Source: Planctomycetota bacterium (GTDB lineage Bacteria; Planctomycetota; Planctomycetia; Planctomycetales; Planctomycetaceae). From it: 64,000 nucleotides of DNA. The position numbers and the translations under genes were made by a program. The DNA lies in the NCBI GenBank assembly GCA_003388505.1, contig QQVO01000015.1, positions 381,501 to 445,500 on the forward strand, given 5' to 3'. A model generated the notes under the pieces. That model was not told the origin of the DNA. It saw nothing but the letters and a program-made list of their open reading frames with translations, and did no database searches. Shown in pieces: positions 1-8,441 of this stretch (the stretch's first letter is position 1; every line of letters begins with the position of its first letter).

Positions 1-971
1 AGATGCACGAAGTCACGCGAATGCAGCTCAAGCGGGGGATCAAGAAGCACAAGGCCGCCACCTTCGCCGAAGCCGAAATGCTGGCCGAAGCGGGAGTGAA
101 AGACGTCTTCCTCGCCTACAACCTGGTCGGCCCCAACATCCAGCGGGCCGTCCGGTATCGGCAGGCGTTCCCCGACGTGACGTTTTCGGTGACGGCTGAC
201 GACGTTCCTTCTCTCAAACAGCTTTCGGAGGCAATGCAGTCGGCCGGCGGGGAGATCGAAGTGCTGCTCGACGTCGACCCCGGCCGGCACCGGACCGGCC
301 TTGAGGTCGGGGACGCCGCGCGAGACCTGTACCGGATGATTGCGGACCTGCCCGGCGTGGTTCCCGGCGGCTTCCACATTTACGACGGGCATCTCGGCAT
401 CTCCGACGTCGAGGAGCGCCGCGCGGGCGTTCTGCAGGAGTGGGAACGCACCCTGTCGTTTCGCGACCGGCTGGTCTCGGAGGGCCTGCCCGTGCCGAGG
501 CTCGTCTGCGGGGGAACGCCCACCTTTCCGGTCTATGCGGGCCTCACCGAGCCGACGATGGAACTCAGCCCCGGCACCTGCGTTTTCCACGACTGTGGAT
601 ACGGGGAGAAGTTCCCCGACCTGTCGCCGTTCCGGCCGGCAGCCCTCGTGCTGACGCGCGTCATCAGCCGGCCGACGGCCAACCGCGTCACGTTCGACGT
701 CGGCACCAAGGGAGTTGCGTCGGACCCGCCGATGGGTTCCCGCGTCCTGCTGCCGGACATTCCCGACGCAGAGCAGGTGCTGCAGAACGAAGAGCACCTG
801 GTTGTCGAGACCGCCCAGGCCGCCAGGTGGTCGCCGGGCGACGTCACGCTCGCCATACCGCGGCACATCTGCCCGACCTCCGCCCTGCACAAGCACGCCT
901 GGGTGGTCGCGGACGGCGCGGTCATCGGCACGTGGGACGTGGCGTCACGTGACCGCTGGCTGACGATCTGA
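1..971 (+). CDS. D-threonine aldolase / D-serine dehydratase-like PLP enzyme (5' partial)
   Basis: This gene runs off the left edge, so the visible 322 residues lack the N-terminus. The family (alanine racemase N-terminal fold, DSD1/low-specificity D-threonine aldolase) carries its PLP lysine in an R-P-H-x-K-T-H-K motif just before the point where this reading begins (M-H-E-V-T), so the lysine would lie upstream of base 1. The central barrel is followed by the C-terminal metal-binding region; the H-I-C-P-T segment near residue 287 fits the zinc-binding His-x-Cys of this family. Expected role: PLP-dependent cleavage of D-3-hydroxyamino acids or dehydration of D-serine in the cytoplasm; the substrate cannot be assigned here. 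The ATG at base 3 is internal and not a real start. Confidence 0.85.
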   Translation, partial: MHEVTRMQLKRGIKKHKAATFAEAEMLAEAGVKDVFLAYNLVGPNIQRAVRYRQAFPDVTFSVTADDVPSLKQLSEAMQSAGGEIEVLLDVDPGRHRTGLEVGDAARDLYRMIADLPGVVPGGFHIYDGHLGISDVEERRAGVLQEWERTLSFRDRLVSEGLPVPRLVCGGTPTFPVYAGLTEPTMELSPGTCVFHDCGYGEKFPDLSPFRPAALVLTRVISRPTANRVTFDVGTKGVASDPPMGSRVLLPDIPDAEQVLQNEEHLVVETAQAARWSPGDVTLAIPRHICPTSALHKHAWVVADGAVIGTWDVASRDRWLTI

Positions 972-994
972 TTCAGAACTCGCGGGCTGACCGG

Positions 995-1987
995 TCAATT
1001 GGCTGGAAACGGGCGAGCCGACGATCCTCCATAGTCGAAGGGGACGGCATTCTGCTGGAGCACCGGCTGCTCCATGCCGGACCGGAGCACCGGCTGCTCC
1101 ATGCTGGACCGGCGCACCGGCGTTCCCGGCGGACGCCCCAACCGGAACCGGGGCGAGTCGGGTCGATTCGGCATGGTCCACAGCGCGTCCGACGCGGCAG
1201 GCGGATTGGCGGTGATGCTGCCGGTGATCCGCATCGTCAGATTCATCCGCGACGCCGGCCAGTACAGATCAACCGTGTGCGGCAGCGTGTATTGCCCGCT
1301 GGGGTCGGAACGGTAGTCGCTCAAACGCGCAATCGCGATCAGGTCTCCCTCGCTCGTCTCCAGCCGATGCTCCATGATCCGCCCGTGACACGCGTCGACA
1401 CGAACAATCCGCCGCACCACCTGGCCGGTCGGCATGGTCCGTTCGGCCACCAGGTCGATGTGACCGGCGTCGGTCACCGGCCGCACCAGTTCGAATTCTC
1501 CGGGGTCGAGCGGCGCGACCCCCAGAACTTCCATCAGCCATTCCGGTTCCAGCGGCAACTGCATCTGCGACATCGCATAAGGCAGATCCTCATGCTTGAC
1601 GGCGATCACGCGCTTGTCCTGGGAGTTCCAGAACCACATCTCTTCGTCGTTCGCGCCGATGTCGGCCACGTCCGCTTGGGTCACCGGCATCGCGGCCTGA
1701 ATCCTGAGCCGGTGCGGCGCCTCGACGGCGATCGTTCCGTTGACGCTCGGGAAGCCGCCCACCTTCATCTTCACGCCGGTCGACCGCCAGGCCGTCAGCG
1801 GCGGCGTGGCGTCGGGCGGCGCGACGTTGCGGTTGACGTGCGCCACAACCTCCTGCGACGTCGCGCCTGCGTTAAATGTGCACGGCGCGGGCGAATGGCC
1901 GATGCCCTTGAATCTGCTCCAGAACTGGCAGCCGCATTGCGCAAGAAGAGCGGCGATCAGCAGCGGCGCGACGGCTCTTCGCAGCAT
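995..1987 (-). CDS. Lipoprotein, LolA/LolB-like fold candidate
   Basis: A 330-residue predicted outer-membrane or periplasmic lipoprotein. The N-terminus (MLRRAVAPLLIAALLAQCGC) is a short lipoprotein signal with Cys in the L-A-Q-C-G-C box. The middle resembles LolA/LolB-like outer-membrane carrier folds: alternating strand-like segments on the theme 'basal protein mapped to its lipid-binding barrel'. That fold call is my inference. The C-terminus is Pro/Arg-rich and holds a nine-residue tandem repeat (M-E-Q-P-V-L). I chose the ATG at 1987 because it opens directly into the signal peptide with a GGA upstream; ATG 1999 and TTG 2017 are in-frame alternatives. It lies 46 to 76 bp downstream of the 2064-2558 gene on the same strand, so the two are probably co-transcribed. 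Confidence 0.65.
   Translation of the reverse strand: MLRRAVAPLLIAALLAQCGCQFWSRFKGIGHSPAPCTFNAGATSQEVVAHVNRNVAPPDATPPLTAWRSTGVKMKVGGFPSVNGTIAVEAPHRLRIQAAMPVTQADVADIGANDEEMWFWNSQDKRVIAVKHEDLPYAMSQMQLPLEPEWLMEVLGVAPLDPGEFELVRPVTDAGHIDLVAERTMPTGQVVRRIVRVDACHGRIMEHRLETSEGDLIAIARLSDYRSDPSGQYTLPHTVDLYWPASRMNLTMRITGSITANPPAASDALWTMPNRPDSPRFRLGRPPGTPVRRSSMEQPVLRSGMEQPVLQQNAVPFDYGGSSARPFPAN
1058..1111. repeat. 27-bp tandem duplication inside a lipoprotein gene
   Basis: Two adjacent 27-bp units begin at 1058 and 1085, sharing gagcaccggctgctccatgc. They encode two copies of a nine-residue unit containing M-E-Q-P-V-L near the C-terminus of the minus-strand lipoprotein. The duplication keeps the frame. 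Confidence 0.85.
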
Positions 1988-2063
1988 GGCGGATTCCATC
2001 CCCTTGTCGATTCGCAATCGGCGCCGTCCGTGGCGCTGACTTTTCTATGTCGCCGGTCCCGTC

Positions 2064-2558
2064 TCAGGCGGCGTTCCACTCCTGGTCGACCAGCCGGCTC
2101 ATCTCTGACTGAACCACATTGATCTCATCTTCGCCCAACTCCTGATTGGCGACCTCGTACGGTCCTTCGCCTCGCACGCCGGAGAACTCCAGAAATTCCC
2201 GGCCGTCGCGGAGGACCGATCCATCCAGTTTCAGCCGCCGTTTCTGCAGCAGGAACAGCCCCACCACGTACCTCAGTTTTTCGGTCGCCGGATTGGCGTC
2301 CTCGACGAGCTGCTCGAAATATCCCAGCAGCGCGTCCGGATCGAGAACGTTGGTCCGTTTCTGCTCCGGTTGCGGGACGACGCACCGCCATTGACCGAGC
2401 GTCCCGTCCGGCGGCCCGTCCCAACCCTTCTCGGAATAGTCGATCCGCTCCAGTTCACCGTTCCGCTCGACGACGACGGAAATCACCCGGCTGCCCGGCT
2501 CCAGCGGTTCGCCGGTGGCGGCGCAGGTCTTGCCCAGAGGTTTGAGGTGGTAATCCAT
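2064..2558 (-). CDS. Conserved-looking hypothetical protein
   Basis: A 164-residue soluble protein with no signal peptide or membrane segment. It starts M-D-Y-H-L-K-P-L-G-K-T-C-A-A-T-G, a pattern often seen where a protein begins with a small Cys-containing segment, but only one Cys pair-like position (Cys12, with a later Cys near residue 59) is present, so a zinc ribbon is not supported. The C-terminal half is rich in Glu, Leu and Arg and probably helical. It precedes the lipoprotein gene by under 80 bp on the same strand. I do not recognise the function. Confidence 0.7.
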   Translation of the reverse strand: MDYHLKPLGKTCAATGEPLEPGSRVISVVVERNGELERIDYSEKGWDGPPDGTLGQWRCVVPQPEQKRTNVLDPDALLGYFEQLVEDANPATEKLRYVVGLFLLQKRRLKLDGSVLRDGREFLEFSGVRGEGPYEVANQELGEDEINVVQSEMSRLVDQEWNAA

Positions 2559-2734
2559 CGGCCGGCCGGAAACTGAAGGGGGGCGGATGCTACCGGGTCT
2601 CTTGAATCACCACAAGACGGGTCGTATCTCGTTGCATCGGGCGGTGTTGCACGAACGAATGGGCCGCAGATCGGAGCGGATCGGGCGGGTTGACGCGGAC
2701 CAAATTCGGAGCAGACAGGCGCACGCGCAACAGA

Positions 2735-2761
2735 GAACGCACCGCTCTCAGCGGTGCGTTC
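2735..2761 (-). terminator. Perfect 12-bp hairpin between minus-strand genes
   Basis: The arms gaacgcaccgct and agcggtgcgttc enclose a 3-nt loop. The hairpin lies about 50 bp past the stop of the oxidoreductase gene, which fits transcription termination, but there is no clear T-tract on the minus strand. Confidence 0.5.
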
Positions 2762-2777
2762 TTGCAGGAGGACCGTC

Positions 2778-2800
2778 CAAAGTCTCACGACTTCGGCTAC
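2778..2800. repeat. Short palindromic repeat, copy 1 (aagtctcacgactt core)
   Basis: The segment aagtctcacgacttcggcta matches a second copy at 16320-16345. Each copy folds on itself (GAAGTC/GACTTC arms around TCAC; one arm mismatch in this copy). Both copies sit just past the 3' end of a minus-strand gene. Confidence 0.75.
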
Positions 2801-2809
2801 ATGCCGCGT

Positions 2810-4168
2810 CTAAGAGAGGCTCCAGCCGTCGCGGTATTCGCGGCGGACGACGTGCATCACCTCCGGAGCATTGGTGGCCGTAACGCTCTGGGCGTCCCAT
2901 TCAATCTTCTTGCCCTCGCCGCCCGCAGCCGCCCAGACGGCCAGGTTGCCCAGCAGGATGGTTTCGGTCAGCGGACCGGCGTAGTTCTCGAAGTTCGAGG
3001 TGGCCCGATCGCGCTCGCCGATGATCGACTGATGGAACTCGGTGAAGTGGCCGGGCGATTCCTCGAATTCGACGTCGGGAATCGGCATGTCGTTGCCGTC
3101 GGCGTCGATGATTTTCAGCCCCTGTCCGTAATCGCCGGGCGAGTACAGAACTCCCCCCTCACAAACGATGACGGCCCCGGTCGTTTCGCCCTTGCTGTTG
3201 CGTTCGAACTTCTGCCCGTTGAGCAGCGATTCCTCCGGCTCGTTGCCGCCGTCGTACCACCAGACGGGGATCGCAGGCCGGTCTTCGGTCTCCGGGAACT
3301 CGAACTTGATCTTCGACTTCTGCGGGTAACTGTCCATGTTGTGGCCGCTCGTCCAGGCCTGGATCGAGACCGGGTCCTTCAGTCCAACCCCCATGAACGG
3401 CATGTTGAACGTATGGCAGGCCATGTCGCCCAGAGCGCCGGTGCCGAAGTCCCACCACCCACGCCAGGCAAACGGGTGATAGAAGTCGTCCGCGTAGGGG
3501 CGTTCCGGTGCGGGGCCGAGCCAGAGATCCCAGTCGAGAAACGGCGGGGCATCGGTCCCCTCGGGGCGGTCATTGCCTTGCGGCCAGACGGGACGGTTGG
3601 TGGTGACGTGCACCTCCTGAATCGGCCCGAGGCTGCCCCCCTTGAGGATCGCGGCCGAGGTTCGCAGCGTTGAGTTCGATGTCCCCTGGTTGCCCATTTG
3701 CGTGGGGCAATCGTTTTCTCGGGCGAGCCGCGCCAGCTCGCGGGCTTCCCACACGCTGTGCGTCAGCGGCTTCTGCGTAAACGCGGCCTTGCCGGCGGAG
3801 AGGGCCAGTGCGGTCGCGAGGTAATGATGATGATCGGGCGTCGAAACGGTGACCGCGTCGATCTTGTCGCCCATCTTCTCGAACATCTCGCGATAGTCGG
3901 CAAACGTCTCGGCGTTCTTGAAGCGGTCGTCGACTTTGCGGGCGCGGAGCTTGCGGTCGTCGATGTCGCAGATCGCCACGACGTCGCCGTGATTGGCCGC
4001 GTCGCTCGAATCGCTGTCCCCCTTGCCGGAGACGCCGATGCAGGCGTAACGGATGCGCTCGTTCGGCGAGCGTTCCTGCGAGAAGGCCTGCGGCCCGCCG
4101 ACAAACAAGGCGGCGCCGAGGGCGGACGTGTGCTTTACAAAATCACGGCGTGTGGTCTTGCGAATCAT
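2810..4168 (-). CDS. Gfo/Idh/MocA-family oxidoreductase, Tat-exported
   Basis: A 452-residue NAD(P)-dependent oxidoreductase of the type planctomycetes export in large numbers. The N-terminus has a Tat motif (T-R-R-D-F-V-K-H) and a hydrophobic stretch ending near A-F-S-Q. A Rossmann segment follows (R-I-R-Y-A-C-I-G-V-S-G-K-G). The usual E-K-P catalytic-loop motif appears as Q-K-P in F-T-Q-K-P-L-T-H-S, a conservative departure. The C-terminal domain has the family's open sheet. The ATG at 4168 has a good Shine-Dalgarno (gagagga). The likely substrate is a sugar or inositol derivative in the periplasm, but none can be named. No sugar transporter is adjacent. Confidence 0.9.
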   Translation of the reverse strand: MIRKTTRRDFVKHTSALGAALFVGGPQAFSQERSPNERIRYACIGVSGKGDSDSSDAANHGDVVAICDIDDRKLRARKVDDRFKNAETFADYREMFEKMGDKIDAVTVSTPDHHHYLATALALSAGKAAFTQKPLTHSVWEARELARLARENDCPTQMGNQGTSNSTLRTSAAILKGGSLGPIQEVHVTTNRPVWPQGNDRPEGTDAPPFLDWDLWLGPAPERPYADDFYHPFAWRGWWDFGTGALGDMACHTFNMPFMGVGLKDPVSIQAWTSGHNMDSYPQKSKIKFEFPETEDRPAIPVWWYDGGNEPEESLLNGQKFERNSKGETTGAVIVCEGGVLYSPGDYGQGLKIIDADGNDMPIPDVEFEESPGHFTEFHQSIIGERDRATSNFENYAGPLTETILLGNLAVWAAAGGEGKKIEWDAQSVTATNAPEVMHVVRREYRDGWSLS

Positions 4169-4292
4169 CAGGTTCCTCTCGTTCGACGTAGTGGGTTCTT
4201 CAGCCGCCGTGATCCGGTACGGCTCGATGTTGCGACGTAATGTCTCAGTACAGCATAACCGGGCTTGCGGAAAATCTCACGCAGGAGTCTGC

Positions 4293-5579
4293 TTATTTCA
4301 CGACCGTGCGATTCTCCGCCGCATCGATGAACGCCTGAATCGCCTCGTCCGAAACGGCGGGCGTCGCTTCAATCACAAGTCTTTTCAGAGACGGCAGTTG
4401 GGCCAGTTTTTCGAGCGCCCCGTCGTCGATGCCCGTTTCTGAGAGCACGATCTCTTCGAGTTGAGAGAGGCCCAGTAGATGATCGATGCCGGCCGAGGTG
4501 ACCGCCGGGCACTTGCTGATATTCAAATACGTGAGCTGTTGCAACTGACCAATCTGTTCCAGCCCCTCGTCGGCGAGCTTCGTCTGCCACATGTGGAGCG
4601 TCTGCAGGTTTTGCAAGGGAACGAGCGAACTCAGATTCTGCTGATCGTTGATCGGACACTCAGTCAGGTCGAGGTAGACCAATGAGTCTTTCGACCCATG
4701 CAGATGAACCAGTGCGTCCGGCGTCACCGGCGCGCCCCGGAGACGGACATCCCTGAGTTTCGTCAGTCGGTCGAGATGCTCGAATCCTGCCGCCTCGACG
4801 TAGGTCCGCATCAAGTTGAGTTTCTCCAACTCGGCCAGCGAACCAATATTCGGCAGCGAGTCGCTGGTGACGTAGGCGTCTTCAATCTCGAGGACCCGCA
4901 GTTGGGAGATCGTCGTCAGGTGCGCGACTCCTTCGTCGGTGATGCTGTCGGCGCGGAGCTTGATGTCGACCAGGCTGGGGTGCTCGCGGAGTTGTTCCAA
5001 CCCTGCATCGCGAACCTTCGATGCGCGGAGGTCGAGGGCGCGGAGTTTTTTGAGCGACGCAACCGTCTCCATGCAGCCGTTCCCGGCATTGGTGAATAGC
5101 AGCGACAGCCGCTCCAGATTGGGAACGTGCTCCAGATTCTTGAGGCCCTCGTCGGTGATCAGATTGCAGCGGCGCAGGCCGAGCGACTTGAGTTGGGGCA
5201 GATGTTCGAGCACCGCCAGGCCGTCGTCGGTGATGGAACATTTGCCGAGATCGAGGTCGACCAGATGCGGCAGACCCTTGAAGTGCACCAGATCCTCGTC
5301 GTGCAGATCGACCGCGTAGGCGTTCGCGGCCACGACGGAACCGGCCGCGTCCTCGCTGAGTTCGACACCCAATTCCTCCAGCGCGGCCACCGCCTCCGGA
5401 TCGTCCGGTTCCCGCGCCGGCGACTCCTGCGGCGGCGACTCGGACACCTCACTCCCAGGACTCTCAGCCGCAGGACTCGCATCCGGACTGCGGGTCGCTT
5501 CCGGCTCAGGAGAGTTCGGGCAACCGGCAATCAGCATCGAAAACAGCAGCACGGCAAGCGCGCCGGGGCGTAACGGCAT
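4293..5579 (-). CDS. Leucine-rich-repeat lipoprotein
   Basis: A 428-residue protein with a lipoprotein signal (L-I-A-G-C box at residues 17-21), then a Pro/Glu/Ser-rich linker to about residue 65, then roughly ten leucine-rich repeats of the cysteine-containing or GALA/AMN1 type (recurring 'L-x-x-L-x-x-L-x-L' with 'I-T-D-E-G-L' turns) to the C-terminus. Such proteins are abundant in planctomycetes and are thought to mediate protein contacts at the cell surface or in the periplasm. The start has gagaga just upstream. It is separated from the oxidoreductase by 124 bp on the same strand, but no functional link is visible. Confidence 0.85.
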   Translation of the reverse strand: MPLRPGALAVLLFSMLIAGCPNSPEPEATRSPDASPAAESPGSEVSESPPQESPAREPDDPEAVAALEELGVELSEDAAGSVVAANAYAVDLHDEDLVHFKGLPHLVDLDLGKCSITDDGLAVLEHLPQLKSLGLRRCNLITDEGLKNLEHVPNLERLSLLFTNAGNGCMETVASLKKLRALDLRASKVRDAGLEQLREHPSLVDIKLRADSITDEGVAHLTTISQLRVLEIEDAYVTSDSLPNIGSLAELEKLNLMRTYVEAAGFEHLDRLTKLRDVRLRGAPVTPDALVHLHGSKDSLVYLDLTECPINDQQNLSSLVPLQNLQTLHMWQTKLADEGLEQIGQLQQLTYLNISKCPAVTSAGIDHLLGLSQLEEIVLSETGIDDGALEKLAQLPSLKRLVIEATPAVSDEAIQAFIDAAENRTVVK

Positions 5580-6093
5580 CGTTCTCTCAGGCCTCCGCGA
5601 ATCAATCGTTCAAGGTCTCAAACGTCGCACTCGAAGATCGTATTCGCTGACACGACGAATCGAAAGCGACACACCCGCCACCCGGTTTACGGAATCGAAC
5701 TGCAAGCGGTCATTCTTGCAGAGCAGGCGCAACAGGGACTCCAAGCTCGCAGGCGCCGGGTGCCACTGGCTTTTCCAGTGCCTTCGCAGCGCAACCGGCA
5801 CCGATCTCAAGAGAACCACACAACAGCAACCCAACCAGGAGCGGCATACTCAAACCTGATCCGACGCACGTTCGCCCCACCGCGGCGCAACGGCCCCATC
5901 CACCCCCTTCGCCTCAATCCAACGTCCAGGCACAATAGGAGCCCCCCACACGAATCTCCTGAACCCTTGCACCCTTGCCCCATCCCCCCGGAGAAACACC
6001 GATCCAAGCGTACAAGAGTTCGCCGCCCCAGACCGGGATCGTCATTTCTGTTAGACTGCAGGCGCAACCGACGCTGGCGAACCGGGAGCAAAC
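5580..6093. other. 514-bp gap between divergent genes
   Basis: No convincing gene is visible. The gap separates the divergently oriented LRR lipoprotein (minus) and DUF1501 gene (plus), so it must hold promoters for both. It contains one CACTGG palindromic repeat (5758-5782). From about 5830 the plus strand is unusually C/A-rich with short imperfect runs such as cccttgcacccttgcccc near 5965. I see no recognisable riboswitch. Confidence 0.6.
5758..5782. repeat. CACTGG palindromic repeat, copy 1
   Basis: The sequence gggtgccactggcttttccagtgcc contains CACTGG-CTTTT-CCAGTG. A near-identical unit starts at 63863 at the other end of the window, where it is paired with an inverted partner. Confidence 0.8.
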
Positions 6094-7455
6094 ATGATCC
6101 ACATCGGCAACTTCAATGCGCGCAACTGCCAGGGCATCTCACGCCGCTCCTTCCTCCAGGCGGGAGCCGCGCTGCCCTTCGCGATGGGTCTCCCCTTCGG
6201 AGCGGGAACTGCGACTGCGCAAAGCGAAGGCCGCGCGAAGTCGGTGCTGCTCGTCTGGCTGGGCGGCGGACCGAGCCACCTCGATCTGTTCGACCCTAAG
6301 CCGAAAGCTCCGCAACTCTATCGCGGCCCCTTCGCCCCGCTGCAGACACGAACACCCGGCGCACATTTTTCCGAACTGCTCCCGAAGTTAGCCGCCGGCA
6401 GCGACCAGTTTTCCGTCATCCGCACCAACGTCAACTTCGACGGCGGACACCGGCCGGCCGGTTCGATCGCGCTGACCGGCGCCGTTGCGCCCGATGGCGG
6501 GGAAGACCGCGGCGGCAAGCCGGGGCAGTATCCGCCCAACTTCGGCTCGATTCTGGCGCGGCATCGCGGCGAGGGAGAGCTGCCGGGATTCGTTTCGCTC
6601 GCGCGGGGACCGATCGGCGACGGCGTCGGTCCGATCTTCGGCTACGGCGGCGGAAAGTGGGGCAAAGGGCACGACCCGTTCATGCTCAGTTGTTCTGAGT
6701 CGGGCGAGGTCTCTATCCCGGCCCTCGAATTGCCGGAAGGCCTCTCCCCGCCGAGGCTGACCGACCGTCGCGCGGTGCTGGAAGCCCTCGACGAATCCCG
6801 GCGCACCCTGGAGAGTCCGGAGTCATCCCGGTGGGACGCCATCCACCGCCGGGCCTACGCCATGTTGACCTCGTCCAGCGCCGGCCGGGCGTTTGACTTG
6901 TCCGAGGAATCCGACTCCACGCGCAACGCCTACGGCCACACATCATTCGGCCAAAGCTGCCTGCTCGGCCGCCGGTTAGTCGAAGCGGGAATCCCGTACG
7001 TGCAGGTCAACTGGAGTCAGTACGTCGAAGTGCTGTTCCCGTTCTCCGACTACGGTTGGGACACGCACTCCGACAATTTCGGCCTGCTGGCCGACTGGCA
7101 CGGCCCGCTGCTTGACCGCGTCGTTTCGGTCCTCCTGTCCGACCTGCAGGACCGGGGATTGCTCGATTCCACGTTGTTGCTCGTGATGGGCGAATTCGGC
7201 CGGACGCCGCGGATCAACAGCATCGGCTCGCGCGACCACTGGCATCACTGCTACTTCTCGCTGTGGGCGGGCGGCGGGGTTCAGCCCGGGCGCATCATCG
7301 GCGAGAGTGACCCAAACGGCGAACATCCGATCACAAACCCCGTCACCCCCGCCATGGTCGGCACCACAGTCCTCGAACTGGCCGGAATGACGACCGCCGA
7401 CCGCGCCTCCCAGAACGTCCTGGAAGGAGGGCGCGTCATCGATGAACTTCTGTAG
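6094..7455 (+). CDS. DUF1501 family protein, Tat-exported
   Basis: A 453-residue member of the DUF1501 family, a planctomycete-rich relative of the alkaline phosphatase/sulfatase superfamily. The N-terminus holds a Tat signal (S-R-R-S-F-L-Q-A-G, residues 17-25) ending near A-T-A-Q. Family features include V-W-L-G-G-G-P-S-H-L-D-L-F-D at the start of the core, G-E-F-G-R-T-P-R near residue 365 and R-D-H-W-H-H. The start has a gggag ribosome site. No partner DUF1549 gene lies beside this copy; the second DUF1501 gene (46431-47804) is the one in such a neighbourhood. The TolB-like gene follows after 37 bp and may be co-transcribed. Enzymatic activity is not established for the family. Confidence 0.9.
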   Translation: MIHIGNFNARNCQGISRRSFLQAGAALPFAMGLPFGAGTATAQSEGRAKSVLLVWLGGGPSHLDLFDPKPKAPQLYRGPFAPLQTRTPGAHFSELLPKLAAGSDQFSVIRTNVNFDGGHRPAGSIALTGAVAPDGGEDRGGKPGQYPPNFGSILARHRGEGELPGFVSLARGPIGDGVGPIFGYGGGKWGKGHDPFMLSCSESGEVSIPALELPEGLSPPRLTDRRAVLEALDESRRTLESPESSRWDAIHRRAYAMLTSSSAGRAFDLSEESDSTRNAYGHTSFGQSCLLGRRLVEAGIPYVQVNWSQYVEVLFPFSDYGWDTHSDNFGLLADWHGPLLDRVVSVLLSDLQDRGLLDSTLLLVMGEFGRTPRINSIGSRDHWHHCYFSLWAGGGVQPGRIIGESDPNGEHPITNPVTPAMVGTTVLELAGMTTADRASQNVLEGGRVIDELL

Positions 7456-7492
7456 TGCGCGATACGCGCAGTAGTGACTACGAGCGAAACTG

Positions 7493-8416
7493 ATGAATAT
7501 CCTCCGCGTCTCCGTGCCTCCGTGGTGCAGACTTCGGGTTTGCCGTCATTGGACTCTCATCATTGCGCTGTGCGTGGTCTCGCTTGCCGGAACCGTTCAC
7601 GCCGACGGGGAACTTCGCCTGACGGACGACGGCAAACGGAAGTTCTCGCCGGTGTTTCTGCCGGACGGCGAATCGATCGCGTATTGCGTCCATGATGAGC
7701 CGACGAATGTGGTCGTGAAGCGGCTCAGTTTGGAAGACAGCTCTGAGGAACTGATGTTCCCCGACGACACGGCGCACCAGTTCGACCCTGCGTTTTCGCC
7801 GGACGGTCGCTACTGGTGCTACTGCCGATCGGGAGCGGAGCGGCAACTGGTTCTGGTGGTCCGCGACCGGCAGTCGCAGGGCGCCGAGAAACTGTTCCTG
7901 CCGTCGGGCGGCCTGCGCAGCACAGTCAGAAGCCTCACCGTCACGCCTGACGGAACGAGAATCCTTTTCACGATCTCGTGCGAGCGGGGACTTCAGATCG
8001 CGTCCCTGAACATGCAACTCGAAGACCTGCAGTTCCTCACGGAGTCAGAGGGGACCAGCTACTGGCCGTCGGTCTCACCCGACGGAACGCAGATCGTTTT
8101 CAGTTCCAGCCGCGACGGCGCCTACGACCTGTATGTGATGGACTCAGGCGGCGGCAATGTTCGGCGGTTGACGAATTCGCCGACGCGCGACGTCCGCCCC
8201 AAGTGGTCTCCGGACGGCGGCCGGATCGCGTTTACCAGCGCCCGCGACGGCAACTACGAGATCTACGTGATCGACACCGACGGCGGCAACCTGCAGCGCG
8301 TCACCGATCACCCCGAGGCGGACGACTTTGCCACCTGGCATCCGAACGCGAGCAGCCTCGTCTTCGTCGCGGAGCGGGACGGGCGGTTCGATCTGTACCG
8401 GATCGCCGTTCCCTGA
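7493..8416 (+). CDS. TolB-like PD40 beta-propeller protein, secreted
   Basis: A 307-residue protein with a signal peptide (hydrophobic core H-W-T-L-I-I-A-L-C-V-V-S-L-A-G, probable cleavage after V-H-A) and five to six PD40/WD40-like blades. The blade motif recurs as F-S-P-D-G-R, V-S-P-D-G-T-Q-I-V-F-S-S and W-S-P-D-G-G-R-I-A-F-T-S. This is the propeller of TolB, but the N-terminal TolB domain is absent and no tol-pal genes are nearby, so a Tol role is not supported. The protein more likely offers a periplasmic binding surface. It follows the DUF1501 gene by 37 bp. The N-terminal 15 codons precede the signal core, so a slightly later start is possible. Confidence 0.8.
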   Translation: MNILRVSVPPWCRLRVCRHWTLIIALCVVSLAGTVHADGELRLTDDGKRKFSPVFLPDGESIAYCVHDEPTNVVVKRLSLEDSSEELMFPDDTAHQFDPAFSPDGRYWCYCRSGAERQLVLVVRDRQSQGAEKLFLPSGGLRSTVRSLTVTPDGTRILFTISCERGLQIASLNMQLEDLQFLTESEGTSYWPSVSPDGTQIVFSSSRDGAYDLYVMDSGGGNVRRLTNSPTRDVRPKWSPDGGRIAFTSARDGNYEIYVIDTDGGNLQRVTDHPEADDFATWHPNASSLVFVAERDGRFDLYRIAVP

Positions 8417-8441
8417 GCGAGTCGAAACCGACTCCCCGCAT